NCBI GenBank assembly: GCA_934418125.1
Contig: CAKRWT010000001.1
Span: 147,647-211,646, forward strand
Length of the DNA: 64,000 bases
Direction of reading: 5' to 3'
Origin: an uncultured Lachnospiraceae bacterium
Lineage (GTDB): Bacteria > Bacillota > Clostridia > Lachnospirales > Lachnospiraceae
Shown here piece after piece: positions 35,254 to 44,575 of this stretch (the first letter of the stretch is position 1; each line of letters opens with the position of its first letter). Under the pieces are notes generated by a model. The model saw nothing but the letters and a program-made list of their open reading frames with translations, made no database searches and was not told the origin of the DNA. The position numbers were made by a program, and so were the translations under genes.

Positions 35254-36285
35254 ATGACAGACATTTATTTCAGAGTCGACGGAAACCACACTATCGCTAC
35301 AGGGCATCTGATGCGCTGCCTTTCCATCGCCCGCGCCTGTGCAGGGCTTCTGCGAAAAAGCGGTGCTCCTTCCAACATTTCCTTTCTCGTTTCCGATGAG
35401 GAAAGTCTTGCTTTACTGGAAGAACGCTTTGACACTCCTTCCGAGTTTCCCATTCTCTGCCTGCACAGCAATTACCAGGATATGATGGCAGAACTGCCCC
35501 GGCTGACCGCCCTCTTACCGGATAAAAAGTGCTGGCTTTTCGTGGATTCCTACTATGCCACGCCCGCCTATTTTCACGCTCTCTCTGGCTTCTGTCAGGT
35601 AGCTTATCTGGATGACCTTCGCAGCTTTTCCTGTGATGTGGATTTACTGATTAATTACGACACCGATGAAGACTGTCCTTACTATGCCAATGCCCGGAAG
35701 AAACTGTTAGGGGTTCGCTATACGCCCTTAAGACGGCAGTTCCAGCAGCCTGCCTATGAAGTACGCCCCCAGGTAACGGATATCCTACTGTCCACAGGCG
35801 GTACAGACCCTTATGGCATGGCACTTTCCTTAATAAAAACACTGCCGCAGGGTACCTATGATTACCATATCCTGACCAGCAGTGCCAACTCCCGCTATCG
35901 GGAATTAGAGGACGCTGCCCATGTCAATGACCGGATACACATCCACCAGGGCATATCCGACATGGCTGCCCTGATGGCTTCCTGTGACCTTGCTGTCTCT
36001 GCCGGAGGCACTACTCTGTGTGAGCTTTGTGCGGTAGGCGTTCCCACCATCAGCTATCTGATGGCGGATAACCAACAGATGGCTGTGAACACCTTTTCCC
36101 AGGAAAATCTGATTCCCTATGCCGGGGATATCCGGCAGGATGAAGACGTATTATCCCGCATTTTATCATTTGTGACATGCATGTCACAAAATATCGATTC
36201 CCGTAAAAAAAGCTCCCATGCTATGAGAGCTTTTCTGGATGGCTGCGGTGCCGAACACATCGCCAGCCAATTAGTAACAGCGTAA
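35254..36285 (+). CDS. pseG: UDP-2,4-diacetamido-trideoxy-altropyranose hydrolase, PseG
   Basis: A 343-residue GT28/MurG-like hydrolase that removes UDP from the pseudaminic precursor before PseI acts. It opens with FRVDGN and GHLMRCLSIA (residues 17-26; the His is the catalytic base position in PseG). The C-terminal domain has LSTGGTDP and SAGGTTLCELCAVGVPTI. It is on the plus strand while the other pse genes are minus. Its last 65 bases overlap the convergent membrane protein gene and hold that gene's terminator. A GGGAG lies 10 bases before the ATG. Confidence 0.9.
   Translation: MTDIYFRVDGNHTIATGHLMRCLSIARACAGLLRKSGAPSNISFLVSDEESLALLEERFDTPSEFPILCLHSNYQDMMAELPRLTALLPDKKCWLFVDSYYATPAYFHALSGFCQVAYLDDLRSFSCDVDLLINYDTDEDCPYYANARKKLLGVRYTPLRRQFQQPAYEVRPQVTDILLSTGGTDPYGMALSLIKTLPQGTYDYHILTSSANSRYRELEDAAHVNDRIHIHQGISDMAALMASCDLAVSAGGTTLCELCAVGVPTISYLMADNQQMAVNTFSQENLIPYAGDIRQDEDVLSRILSFVTCMSQNIDSRKKSSHAMRAFLDGCGAEHIASQLVTA
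36169..36190. repeat. Perfect 22-base palindrome in the 3' part of pseG
   Basis: TTTGTGACATG is followed directly by its reverse complement CATGTCACAAA, with no mismatches. It is inside pseG, 32 bases downstream (on the minus strand) of the convergent gene's stop. The TGTGAC..GTCACA core resembles a CRP/FNR-type operator half-site pair. It could also form a cruciform or RNA hairpin. Its role is unknown. Confidence 0.5.
36205..36234 (-). terminator. Rho-independent terminator of the pseB-pseC unit, inside pseG
   Basis: On the minus strand AAAAGCTC (36234-36227), an 11-base loop and GAGCTTTT (36215-36208) form an eight-pair stem followed by T's to 36205 (seven in a row). The TAG stop of the minus-strand membrane protein at 36221 lies in the loop. 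The whole structure is read through as codons of pseG on the plus strand. Confidence 0.65.
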
Positions 36286-38488
36286 GGGCTGACAGCATAT
36301 CTGCCAGGACAAATCCGATAACCGGACCATACCGCACATAGATGGTATGCTCCTGTCCGTCTGCCTTTACTAAGAAACGGATTCTGGCACCATCCCCCCG
36401 GATAATTTCCACCGGCTGTCCCGTTTCGTCCTTTGCCCGGTATCCTAAGTATGCCTGAATTGGCAGTTCAATATAATCTCCTTCTTCCGTGGCACGATAC
36501 GTAATTGCTGCCTTCGTTCCTTTTTTCACATACTGGCTAATCTCCACATAATTCACATCGGAATTTACCACACTGGCGGTCAGCTTCTCCTCGGCCGCCC
36601 CTTCTAACCTCCACTCATGGGGATAGAACAGACCGATATTGGCTGCCAGTTTGCTTTCGTGTCCCTTGGATGCCACCGCCTGGGCGTTGGTATAGGGCAT
36701 ATGGTTATTGTCTGCCGGTACCCAGAGAATCACTAACAGATTAAGCCCTATGAGCAGTCCGAAGATAATATTCCGGTATGGCTTCAAAATCTCCGACCTG
36801 GACAGTCCGATTACCCCGACAAACATCAGGCAGCAGGAAGCCGGTCCTAAAAAACGCCAGGGGAACTGTATCATAGTCACAATGGATTCCAGAAATTCGT
36901 TATCCACCATCTTCCGGTTCGGGAAGTACCCGGTACACATAAGGACCATCAGACAGCCAAGCACCAGCAGATACACCAGAAAGCCCCGCTGCTGCCTATT
37001 CTCCTCTTGGTTACTTCCTTCCGGATTCCCGTCTTTGCAGTTATTTCCCTCACAGACCAGATAGACAATCCCGATTCCCAGACACCCCAGAAGGGCAAGC
37101 CCCAGGGAGAAATATTGTTTGTTATACAGGCTGATACTCTGCGTCATGGTAGACAGGTTAATAGACTGCTCAAAGTAACCGCTCCACCGCAGCACATCTT
37201 TCATAATATCCTCTGCAAAATAGTAGTAGCAGAAGGGCACCACATACCAGGCATTTAATAACAAGGTAAGCCCCGCTGCCTTGCCGATTTCCACATATCT
37301 TTTTTCTTTCCAAATCTGTACACAGTAAAGCAACGCTGTAAGGATACAGAGGACTACTGCAAAGGCGGCACTGAGAATATGGCTTTGTAAAATACCGCTC
37401 ACGCCCAATACCAGAAGGTACCATTTCTTACGATTCCCTATGGTTACATGATACAATCCGGCTATTACTAACGGCCAGAAGGTCAGTGCCAGTGTCTCCC
37501 CCAAATCGCCCCTGGAGAAAATATTGGTAAACCGGTAAGGCATTAACGTATATAACACCACCGCCAGAATAATACTTCTGCGGGAGTCAGTGATGGACTT
37601 GACCGCGTAATAAGCACAGACTGCAGACCCTAACGTTGCCGCAAAAATAATGCTCTTATAGGACAAGGCAATGGAAACCCTGCAAATCCGCAAAAAAGCC
37701 CCAATGTACAGGAACAGATAGGGATACATGGCATTCAGATACCCATTTCCCTTCATGCCGTCCGGCAGGATATTGACTCCAATCTGTCCGTCTAAAATAC
37801 CATCCTTTACCCCTTCCATACGTGCCAGATGGTAGCATAAATCATCTCCATTATACAGGTAGGTCTGAAACATGGGTGACATGGCAAGCAGGGTAACCCC
37901 CAGAATCACACACCAGTCTGTCAGCTTTTCCCTGGAAATCCCTTTTTGTAATGACCTTTTGTAAAGGTATCCTATCAGAAGATTACACAGCAAAAAGACC
38001 GCTATGATATAATAGGTGTCCGTATAGAACAGGGTGCGTGGCGAGAACTCCAGCCGCCGCACATTCAGGCTGCCTTCCCCACAGTAGTTGATTTTAAACT
38101 GCAGCTGCTTGGCATCCTTTGATAGCGTAAACTCATAAGCGGTCTCCACAGCCGCCTTATCAATGCTCCAGCCTGCAATCTTACTGCCCTGCTCCCATAA
38201 TTCCAAGACAGAGCCATCCGTATCCGTGTCATAGGCAAGACTTACCTTATAGGTGCCCTTATTCACAACAAGCTCCGGCGTACTGGCAACGACACCCGTT
38301 CTGGCTACCGATTCCCGGATAACCAGTGTATTGTCCGAATCCAGCAATCCCACCGTATGATTCAGGCTTCCTCCCTGATAGACAATCGGTCTTGTACTCT
38401 CATCTGCCAGCCACAGCAGCAACACCACCACACAGACCATCACAATATAGGCAATTTTCCCTTTTCGCGAAATTTCTCTCTGTTCCAT
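36221..38488 (-). CDS. Large multi-pass membrane protein (YfhO/PTPS-related-like), probable glycan-transfer protein
   Basis: A 755-residue protein. It has an N-terminal anchor, a beta-rich outside domain at about residues 35-150, then roughly twelve membrane helices with YNGDDLCYHLARMEGV in the first large loop, and a soluble C-terminal domain. The Asp-Asp/His-x-x-Arg loop and the layout recall the YfhO and 'PTPS-related' GT-C-like membrane families. It is the last gene of the pseB-pseC-GT2 unit, so it may act on the pseudaminic-containing glycan. GGAAGGAAC precedes the ATG. Function is tentative. Confidence 0.6.
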   Translation of the reverse strand: MEQREISRKGKIAYIVMVCVVVLLLWLADESTRPIVYQGGSLNHTVGLLDSDNTLVIRESVARTGVVASTPELVVNKGTYKVSLAYDTDTDGSVLELWEQGSKIAGWSIDKAAVETAYEFTLSKDAKQLQFKINYCGEGSLNVRRLEFSPRTLFYTDTYYIIAVFLLCNLLIGYLYKRSLQKGISREKLTDWCVILGVTLLAMSPMFQTYLYNGDDLCYHLARMEGVKDGILDGQIGVNILPDGMKGNGYLNAMYPYLFLYIGAFLRICRVSIALSYKSIIFAATLGSAVCAYYAVKSITDSRRSIILAVVLYTLMPYRFTNIFSRGDLGETLALTFWPLVIAGLYHVTIGNRKKWYLLVLGVSGILQSHILSAAFAVVLCILTALLYCVQIWKEKRYVEIGKAAGLTLLLNAWYVVPFCYYYFAEDIMKDVLRWSGYFEQSINLSTMTQSISLYNKQYFSLGLALLGCLGIGIVYLVCEGNNCKDGNPEGSNQEENRQQRGFLVYLLVLGCLMVLMCTGYFPNRKMVDNEFLESIVTMIQFPWRFLGPASCCLMFVGVIGLSRSEILKPYRNIIFGLLIGLNLLVILWVPADNNHMPYTNAQAVASKGHESKLAANIGLFYPHEWRLEGAAEEKLTASVVNSDVNYVEISQYVKKGTKAAITYRATEEGDYIELPIQAYLGYRAKDETGQPVEIIRGDGARIRFLVKADGQEHTIYVRYGPVIGFVLADMLSALTLLLIGWRCVRHRSHPEKLS

Positions 38489-38506
38489 CTTTCGTTCCTT
38501 CCAAAA

Positions 38507-39535
38507 TTACCCTTTCCATTTCTTTCTCAGATTCCGGTACTCACACAACAATTTGTAGTATAAGATGAATCCAATCGTGGACTTTAACTGCATGGCAACT
38601 AATTTCTTTTCCTCTGCGCCGATTCGCTCCTGATAATAGGCATTTTCCTGAAATGCCGGGAAATACTGCTGCATCTCTTTTCCCAGTTTTCTGACAAAGG
38701 ACGCCTTTACCGGGCGTACTCCCTGCATATAGGTAAAAAGCGTATTGACATAAAACAAAGTGGTAAAGGTAAACTCCAGCTCCGGATAATAAGTGTCCAG
38801 GTACTGATATTCCTTTGCCTCCTGTATCATAATCCTTCCTGCTTCCATCCGGTCTTCACATCGTTTCACATTGATGGTGTGTACGGTAGACGTATCATGC
38901 TGATAATAATAATAAAGCGGTTCCGGAATGTATTCAAAATGGTGTGCCCGCAGCATCCAGGAATTTGCCAATGCATTGTCCTCATAGAAGATGCCTTCCG
39001 GGAACCGGCTCTTATGGTCTATCACAATCTCCCTGCGATACACCTTTACCACCAGACTGCCACTGTCCAGAATCAGGGAGCGGTACTTCTCCCTGGTCAG
39101 AACCCCAGTCTGTTCCGGCTTATTGTTGGGAACCACCTGCCCGATTTTCATACTGTGTTCTCCGGTCAGATGATAATCGCAGCCGACCATATCTGCCCCG
39201 GTTTCCTCGCCCTTACGAATCAGTCTTTCATAGAAATCCGGTGTAATCCAGTCATCACTGTCGATAAAGCCAATCCACTCTCCCCTGGCAAGACCCATTC
39301 CGATATTTTTCGCACCACCCTGCTTCTTATTAACCTCCGAATGTATGTTATGAAATTTATCCGGATACTTTTCCGCATAGCTTTGCAGGATGTCCCAGGA
39401 ATTATCGGTGGAGCAGTCGTCTACTGCAATAATCTCATAATCGGAAATCGTCTGGTTTACCAGGGAATCCAGGCAGTATTCCAGTTTGCCGTCTGCTGCC
39501 ATATTATAAACCGGTACAATAATCGAAAGTTTCAT
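38507..39535 (-). CDS. GT2-family glycosyltransferase
   Basis: A 342-residue GT-A enzyme. It starts MKLSIIVPVYNMA, has AVDDCSTDNSWDIL, a KKQGGAKNIGM stretch and the metal-binding IDSDDWITPDF. The C-terminal 120 residues are variable and have no membrane helix. GGAGAAAG precedes the ATG. It lies between pseC and the large membrane protein in the same operon. Whether it uses CMP-pseudaminate is doubtful because GT2 enzymes usually use UDP- or dTDP-sugars; the specific donor is unknown. Confidence 0.88.
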   Translation of the reverse strand: MKLSIIVPVYNMAADGKLEYCLDSLVNQTISDYEIIAVDDCSTDNSWDILQSYAEKYPDKFHNIHSEVNKKQGGAKNIGMGLARGEWIGFIDSDDWITPDFYERLIRKGEETGADMVGCDYHLTGEHSMKIGQVVPNNKPEQTGVLTREKYRSLILDSGSLVVKVYRREIVIDHKSRFPEGIFYEDNALANSWMLRAHHFEYIPEPLYYYYQHDTSTVHTINVKRCEDRMEAGRIMIQEAKEYQYLDTYYPELEFTFTTLFYVNTLFTYMQGVRPVKASFVRKLGKEMQQYFPAFQENAYYQERIGAEEKKLVAMQLKSTIGFILYYKLLCEYRNLRKKWKG

Positions 39536-39552
39536 CGCTTTCTCCGTTTCTG

Positions 39553-40746
39553 TTATTTTGCATAATAAGCTGCAATCTTCGTTACCGCTTCAATCACACT
39601 CTCCACATCTTCATCGCTCATGGCATAATAAAGAGGCAGGGACAGAATCTCTTCATAAAGCTTCTCCGCATTAGGACACAATCCCCTGCGATAACCTAAT
39701 TTCTCATAATATGGGAAATAGTAAGTCGGGATATAATGCACATTACAGTTGATATTTTCTGCTGCCAGTGCCTCAAAAAACTGCTTTCTGTTAATCTTTA
39801 GCTTCTCCGGTACCATGCGCAGAATATAAAGATGTCTTGTTGTATCCGATTCCGGAATCTCCTTTTGTACGAAAAGGCAATCCAGCTTGGAAAATGCCTC
39901 GTTATATCTTGCTACAATCTCTTTTCTCCGCTTGCTGAACAGGGCAAGCTTATCCAGCTGGCTGATAATCAACGCTGCCTGCATATCCGTCATACGATAG
40001 TTATAGCCCAGTGCAATCTGCTCGTAATACCAGGGACCATCCGGTTCATGCTCCATCAGGGAAGCGTCCCTGGTAATGCCATGGGCACGATACAGTGACA
40101 GCTTCTGGTAAAGTGCTTCGTCATTGGTCAGCACGGCTCCACCTTCCCCACCGGTTACCGTCTTAACCGGATGGAAGCTGAAGGTTGTCATGTCCGAGAT
40201 AGAACCATTCGCCTGTCCCTTATACTTCGTTCCAATAACATGTGCTCCGTCCTCAATCAGCACCAGATGATGCTCCTTGCAAAGCTTTCTGAGGGGTTCC
40301 AGGGCAACCGACTGTCCCGTATAATCCACTGCCACAACCGCCTTGGTTCTGGGTGTGATAGCAGCTTCCACTTTCGCCGGGTCAATATTATAGGTTTCCG
40401 GGTCAATATCCGCAAACACCGGTCTGGCACCACAGTACAACGCACAGTTGGCAGAAGCGGCAAAGGTAATCGGGGTTGTGATAACCTCATCCCCCTCTCC
40501 CACGCCTGCTGCCATAGCTGCTATATGGAGAGCTGCCGTTCCGTTGCTGCATACCACAGCATATTTTGCTCCTGTTACCTCACATAATTTATGTTCCAGT
40601 TCCGAAATCTTCGGTCCACAGGTCAGATAATCGCTTTTCAGTACATCCACTACCGCCTGAATATCTGCCTCATCAATGTACTGATGTCCATAGAAAATTT
40701 TCGTATCCCTGACAGGGGTTCCTCCCTCAATCGCCGGTTTGTTCAT
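39553..40746 (-). CDS. pseC: UDP-4-keto-6-deoxy-HexNAc aminotransferase, PseC
   Basis: A 397-residue DegT-family PLP aminotransferase of the pseudaminic pathway. PseC landmarks are FYGHQYIDEADIQAVVDVL near the start, LTCGPKISELE (residues 41-51), SNGTAALHIA, VDYTGQ at 140-145, IEDGAH at 164-169 and the Schiff-base K195 in SFHPVKTVTGGEGG. The frame is open to 40797, but ATG 40746 has AGAAGGAGAG upstream. It follows pseB after about 90 bases. Confidence 0.92.
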   Translation of the reverse strand: MNKPAIEGGTPVRDTKIFYGHQYIDEADIQAVVDVLKSDYLTCGPKISELEHKLCEVTGAKYAVVCSNGTAALHIAAMAAGVGEGDEVITTPITFAASANCALYCGARPVFADIDPETYNIDPAKVEAAITPRTKAVVAVDYTGQSVALEPLRKLCKEHHLVLIEDGAHVIGTKYKGQANGSISDMTTFSFHPVKTVTGGEGGAVLTNDEALYQKLSLYRAHGITRDASLMEHEPDGPWYYEQIALGYNYRMTDMQAALIISQLDKLALFSKRRKEIVARYNEAFSKLDCLFVQKEIPESDTTRHLYILRMVPEKLKINRKQFFEALAAENINCNVHYIPTYYFPYYEKLGYRRGLCPNAEKLYEEILSLPLYYAMSDEDVESVIEAVTKIAAYYAK

Positions 40747-40834
40747 CTTAATCTCTCCTTCTATCCTTATTACCATAAAAGGACATGCATTGTGCATACA
40801 TGTCCTTCCGTTGTTCTAACCACTTTTCTGTATG

Positions 40835-41830
40835 CTATTTTTCTAATTCCACATCTTTCAGAAGGGTTCTGATATCCTCTACACTCAACCAGTCAGTATT
40901 GTTATCCGAACTGTAAGAAAAGCCTTCCGCTACCTTCTTACCACTTAAATTCGGCTGCTGTCTGTTGTTCCAGGTCATCTGCGGATATACAATAAAATGC
41001 TTGTCATATTCATAGGTTGTCAGGGAATCCTCTGTTGTCACCATGATTTCATGCAGCTTCTCACCTGGTCTGATACCAATTTCCTTAATCTTACAGCCCG
41101 GCATCATCGCTTCTGCCAAATCCGTAATCTTAAAGGATGGAATCTTACTGATGAAAGTCTCTCCACCGGTTGCTTCTGCCAGAGCCTTGATAACCAGCTC
41201 GACACCCTGGGTCAGACTAATCCAGAAACGGGTCATTCTCACATCCGTAATCGGCAGCTCTGTTGCCCCTTCCTTCAGTAATTTATGGAATAACGGAATA
41301 ATGGAACCGCGGCTTCCTGCTACGTTACCATATCTTACGATAGAGAAGTTAATGTCCTTTGTCCCTGCATAAGCATTGGCAGCCACAAACAGCTTGTCCG
41401 ATACCAGCTTGGTTCCACCATATAAGTTAACCGGATTTACTGCTTTATCCGTGGAGAGGGCAACTACCTTCTTCACCCCACTGTCCAAAGCGGCATCAAT
41501 TACATTCATTGCACCATGAATATTGGTTTTAATCGCCTCATTGGGATTATATTCACAGGCAGGCACCTGTTTTAAAGCGGCTGCATGAATGATATAGTCC
41601 ACACCTTCACAGGCTCTTCTTAAACGCTCCACATCCCTTACATCACCGATGAAGAAACGAAGCTTCTCTTTATACTCTGCAAACTCCTGCTCCATCATCC
41701 ACTGTTTGAACTCATCCCTGGAATAGATGATGATTTTCTTGGGCTGATAATGGGTCAGCACATATTTTGTAAAGCATTTACCAAAAGAACCGGTTCCTCC
41801 GGTAATTAAAATGGTTTTATTTTCTAACAT
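40835..41830 (-). CDS. pseB: UDP-GlcNAc 4,6-dehydratase (5-inverting), PseB
   Basis: A 331-residue soluble SDR that makes UDP-4-keto-6-deoxy-L-AltNAc, the first step to pseudaminic acid. It has GGTGSFGK at residues 11-18, YSRDEFKQW at 36-44, the catalytic Y137-x3-K141 (LYGGTK), STDKAVNPVN just before, and RYGNVAGSRGS. It is short and lacks the membrane part of PglF, as expected. ATG 41830 has CGGAGG seven bases upstream. It leads a four-gene unit. Confidence 0.93.
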   Translation of the reverse strand: MLENKTILITGGTGSFGKCFTKYVLTHYQPKKIIIYSRDEFKQWMMEQEFAEYKEKLRFFIGDVRDVERLRRACEGVDYIIHAAALKQVPACEYNPNEAIKTNIHGAMNVIDAALDSGVKKVVALSTDKAVNPVNLYGGTKLVSDKLFVAANAYAGTKDINFSIVRYGNVAGSRGSIIPLFHKLLKEGATELPITDVRMTRFWISLTQGVELVIKALAEATGGETFISKIPSFKITDLAEAMMPGCKIKEIGIRPGEKLHEIMVTTEDSLTTYEYDKHFIVYPQMTWNNRQQPNLSGKKVAEGFSYSSDNNTDWLSVEDIRTLLKDVELEK

Positions 41831-41879
41831 GAGTTTTCCTCCGAAATTACTGCATAATTGCATTTCTGCACTGCTTTCT

Positions 41880-41908
41880 AGTATAGCATAGGGTTAGTTT
41901 GTTTGCAA
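41880..41908 (-). promoter_or_regulatory. Promoter of the pseB-pseC unit
   Basis: On the minus strand TTGCAA (41903-41908) and TATACT (41880-41885) are 17 bases apart with an extended TG before the -10. The pseB start is about 50 bases further on. This is the strongest-looking promoter in the window. Confidence 0.65.
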
Positions 41909-41959
41909 TCACGAGAAATGGGTGCGTTCAAGCTTTTTAGCTGATAAAAATCCTTCCCA

Positions 41960-43564
41960 CTAATGAAAGTAATAAACATCACAATACTTTTCTTTCCACT
42001 TCTGTTCATAGCCCGTCAGCTTTTCATTACTGTGAAGAATCCGTTCCAGCTGCATCGTCACATCCTCCCCCTGTGCCACATAGACTACCAGGGAATCCGC
42101 ATTTTCTATGGTTTTATCCGAAAGCGATTCTTCCGAAGAAGTACTGCCAAAATATACCGCCGGATATTCCAGCAGTTCATTGGTTACATCCCAGATGCAC
42201 CAGTCTGCCCCCTCATTGTACAGATAGATTGCCGCACTGTTCTCCTGCGCCTGCTGCCTGGCAAAGGCAGTCTCCTCCTTATCCTGGGGATAAAGAAATA
42301 CCACCCTGTCTGAGGTAAGCCCGATGATATCCACTATCAGGCACAATATTCCTGCCATTATCCACAGGTAAGTCCCTTTTATCGCCATCTGCCCAAACAT
42401 CCACGCAAGGAGTGTAAACAGCAGCAGTACCACCATTCCATAGACCGGCAGCTGATAACGGTTGGAGGTGTCTCCCAGTAAAAGAGCCGTCTTTGACACG
42501 GTAAGGAAATACCCTGCTGTGGCAAAAGCAAGCATAAAGAACGCTGTTCCCAGTCCTGCCTTTTGTTCTGACTTATGTTCTGTTCTTTCCGGGTTGGCTC
42601 TCCGTCTTTTCTGATAAAACAGCCACAATCCCAACAGCAAAATAAGCAATATCAGTACAGATAAGCACTTACCAAATACATACTCATCCAGCAAATTGCC
42701 AAAAAAGCTTATCCGTTCAAGCGTATTCGACCAATCAAAAAAGTTCTCTGTCGCCTGCGCTCCCCGCTGCCCCCGGAACATCTGCCCCAGGCAGGAGGAG
42801 TAAGTCAGATAAGCCAAGCCAAAAGCGACAAGCTGGCTGCCCCCATAAATCAAGCAATCCCGGAAACTGCGCTTTTTCCAGAGCAAGTAACAGCAGAAAA
42901 AGAAGCCCAGATAAAACAGGAAAATAAAATAATAATACTGTGTCAGATAACCCAGGTAGGTTACTGCCATCATCAGCAGCACATTTTTCACAGAAAACTT
43001 CTGCAGCCCTTTTATATGCAGGATAGCACTCAGAAGTACGAAAGTAGTCAGCATTTCATACATCCGGATAAACACAACGCCACTGAAAGCCGCCGGTGTC
43101 AGCCCGTAAAACAAGGTTACCAAAAGGGTTACTTTCTCATTCTTTCCACTAATGAGCCAGGAAAGACAGCCCAGCAAACAGATATTGATACCATAGAAAA
43201 CCAGATTAACCGCCAGTCCTATCCACTTGGAAAACACCCCTGGCACAAGGGATGCCACCGTATGGAACACCCAGTAATACACTGGCGGATGCACGTCCCA
43301 GGACTGCACCTGTTTGACCAGTCCATACTGGAACTGCTGTCCCGGCAGCACCACAAACTCATTCCGGTAAGTCTCCCGTTCCATCCACTGTCCGTCTTCC
43401 ACATAAAAACCATTCGTTCTGGCAGTAGAATAATAGGTATAATATTCGTCCTCATGGAATCCCTGCTTCTGGGTGCAGAAATAGAACGCTGTCAGCATCT
43501 GCACGACCCAGATAAGAAGGAATAGCAGATAAAAAGTCTTTTTCTTTTTAATTTGTTCCCACAT
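41960..43564 (-). CDS. Multi-pass membrane protein, probable GT39/GT-C-like glycosyltransferase
   Basis: A 534-residue protein with an N-terminal helix followed by GFHEDEYYTYYSTARTNGF. This acidic Asp-Glu-Tyr loop is the hallmark position of GT39/ArnT-type GT-C enzymes. About ten helices follow and a soluble C-terminal domain of 120 residues. I chose the ATG at 43562-43564 because GGAG lies seven bases upstream. A longer frame to 43594 has no such site. It is the last gene of the series from 54.3 kb. The donor is probably a polyprenyl-phosphate sugar. Confidence 0.65.
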   Translation of the reverse strand: MWEQIKKKKTFYLLFLLIWVVQMLTAFYFCTQKQGFHEDEYYTYYSTARTNGFYVEDGQWMERETYRNEFVVLPGQQFQYGLVKQVQSWDVHPPVYYWVFHTVASLVPGVFSKWIGLAVNLVFYGINICLLGCLSWLISGKNEKVTLLVTLFYGLTPAAFSGVVFIRMYEMLTTFVLLSAILHIKGLQKFSVKNVLLMMAVTYLGYLTQYYYFIFLFYLGFFFCCYLLWKKRSFRDCLIYGGSQLVAFGLAYLTYSSCLGQMFRGQRGAQATENFFDWSNTLERISFFGNLLDEYVFGKCLSVLILLILLLGLWLFYQKRRRANPERTEHKSEQKAGLGTAFFMLAFATAGYFLTVSKTALLLGDTSNRYQLPVYGMVVLLLFTLLAWMFGQMAIKGTYLWIMAGILCLIVDIIGLTSDRVVFLYPQDKEETAFARQQAQENSAAIYLYNEGADWCIWDVTNELLEYPAVYFGSTSSEESLSDKTIENADSLVVYVAQGEDVTMQLERILHSNEKLTGYEQKWKEKYCDVYYFH

Positions 43565-44573
43565 GCCTTTTCTCCATCTTCTTCGCATGCACACTCCGCA
43601 CTGTCCTTGGTGCCATCGTCAGCAGCAGAAGATATATTTTATTTTTCTTCGTCAGATAGGGATTCCGTATGGTATCCCCGATATGGCTGTGAAGATATGC
43701 TTTCACGCTCTGATAAAAGCTGTTATCCCGTTTCATCTGTGGAATCGGTACATGCAGCAGATAGTCCAGACGTTGATAGAGGTTAAAGCGGATGGCATAC
43801 GCCCGCAAAGCTGGATACTTCCGGTCTACCAGTTCCTGCATAAGGTCTGCATTATCCACAATATCCAGAAATACCCTGGAAAAGCTGTCCTTCGTCTTCT
43901 TACGAGTGGTGCTTTCCTGCCGGCACACCACATGGTAGCCCTGCTCCGGCAAAATAACAATGCCGTCCATCTCCTGCAGCATCTCCACTAACAGCCGGAA
44001 ATCCTCATTCAATACCCCTTCCGGGAAACGATGCTCCGCAAACAACTCTTTCTTTACCAGTTTCGTACAAAAAGAACAATCCCCCTGATGCAGCAACAGT
44101 TCTCTGACAAATTCCTCCGTCTCACAGAACCGCACCGATTTGGGTGGAGTACACACATCCGGCAGACGATTACCCCTTTCATCAACCTCATCCCTGGATA
44201 TCTGCACTACAGGCACCTTGCGTTCCTCCATTGCCTGTAACATCTTTTCATACACATAAGGTTCTATATAATCATCACTGTCCACAAAGCCAAGGCAGTC
44301 TCCTTTCGCCTTTGTAATACCAAGATTTCTTGCCGAAGAAGCCCCTCCATTTTCTTTGTGGAATACCTGAATCCGTTCCTCTTTTTGTGCCAGTTTCTCG
44401 CACAGCTCTCCTGTGCCGTCCGTAGAACCATCATCTATCAGCAGAATTTCCAGATTCCGATAACTTTGTGCACAGATAGAATTCACACATCGTTCCAGAC
44501 AGTCCAGGGAATTATATACCGGCACAATGACACTGATTTTTGTCTTTTCTTTTCCAGTTTCCTGTTCTTGCAA
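43548..44573 (-). CDS. GT2-family glycosyltransferase
   Basis: A 341-residue GT-A enzyme. ISVIVPVYNSLDCLERCV, LLIDDGSTDGTGELC, ENGGASSARNLGI and VDSDDYIEPYVYE are all present in the usual spacing. The start appears to be TTG at 44573: AAAGGAG is eight bases upstream and the next in-frame ATG is far inside. The end overlaps the next gene by 17 bases. It sits in the WbaP/EpsG assembly line; sugar specificity is unknown. Confidence 0.88.
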   Translation of the reverse strand: MQEQETGKEKTKISVIVPVYNSLDCLERCVNSICAQSYRNLEILLIDDGSTDGTGELCEKLAQKEERIQVFHKENGGASSARNLGITKAKGDCLGFVDSDDYIEPYVYEKMLQAMEERKVPVVQISRDEVDERGNRLPDVCTPPKSVRFCETEEFVRELLLHQGDCSFCTKLVKKELFAEHRFPEGVLNEDFRLLVEMLQEMDGIVILPEQGYHVVCRQESTTRKKTKDSFSRVFLDIVDNADLMQELVDRKYPALRAYAIRFNLYQRLDYLLHVPIPQMKRDNSFYQSVKAYLHSHIGDTIRNPYLTKKNKIYLLLLTMAPRTVRSVHAKKMEKRHVGTN

Positions 44574-44575
44574 TC

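Noticed and set aside
38879-39565. Plus-strand open frame of about 230 codons opposite the GT2 gene
   Set aside because: It is antisense to a clear GT2 enzyme and has no start signal.
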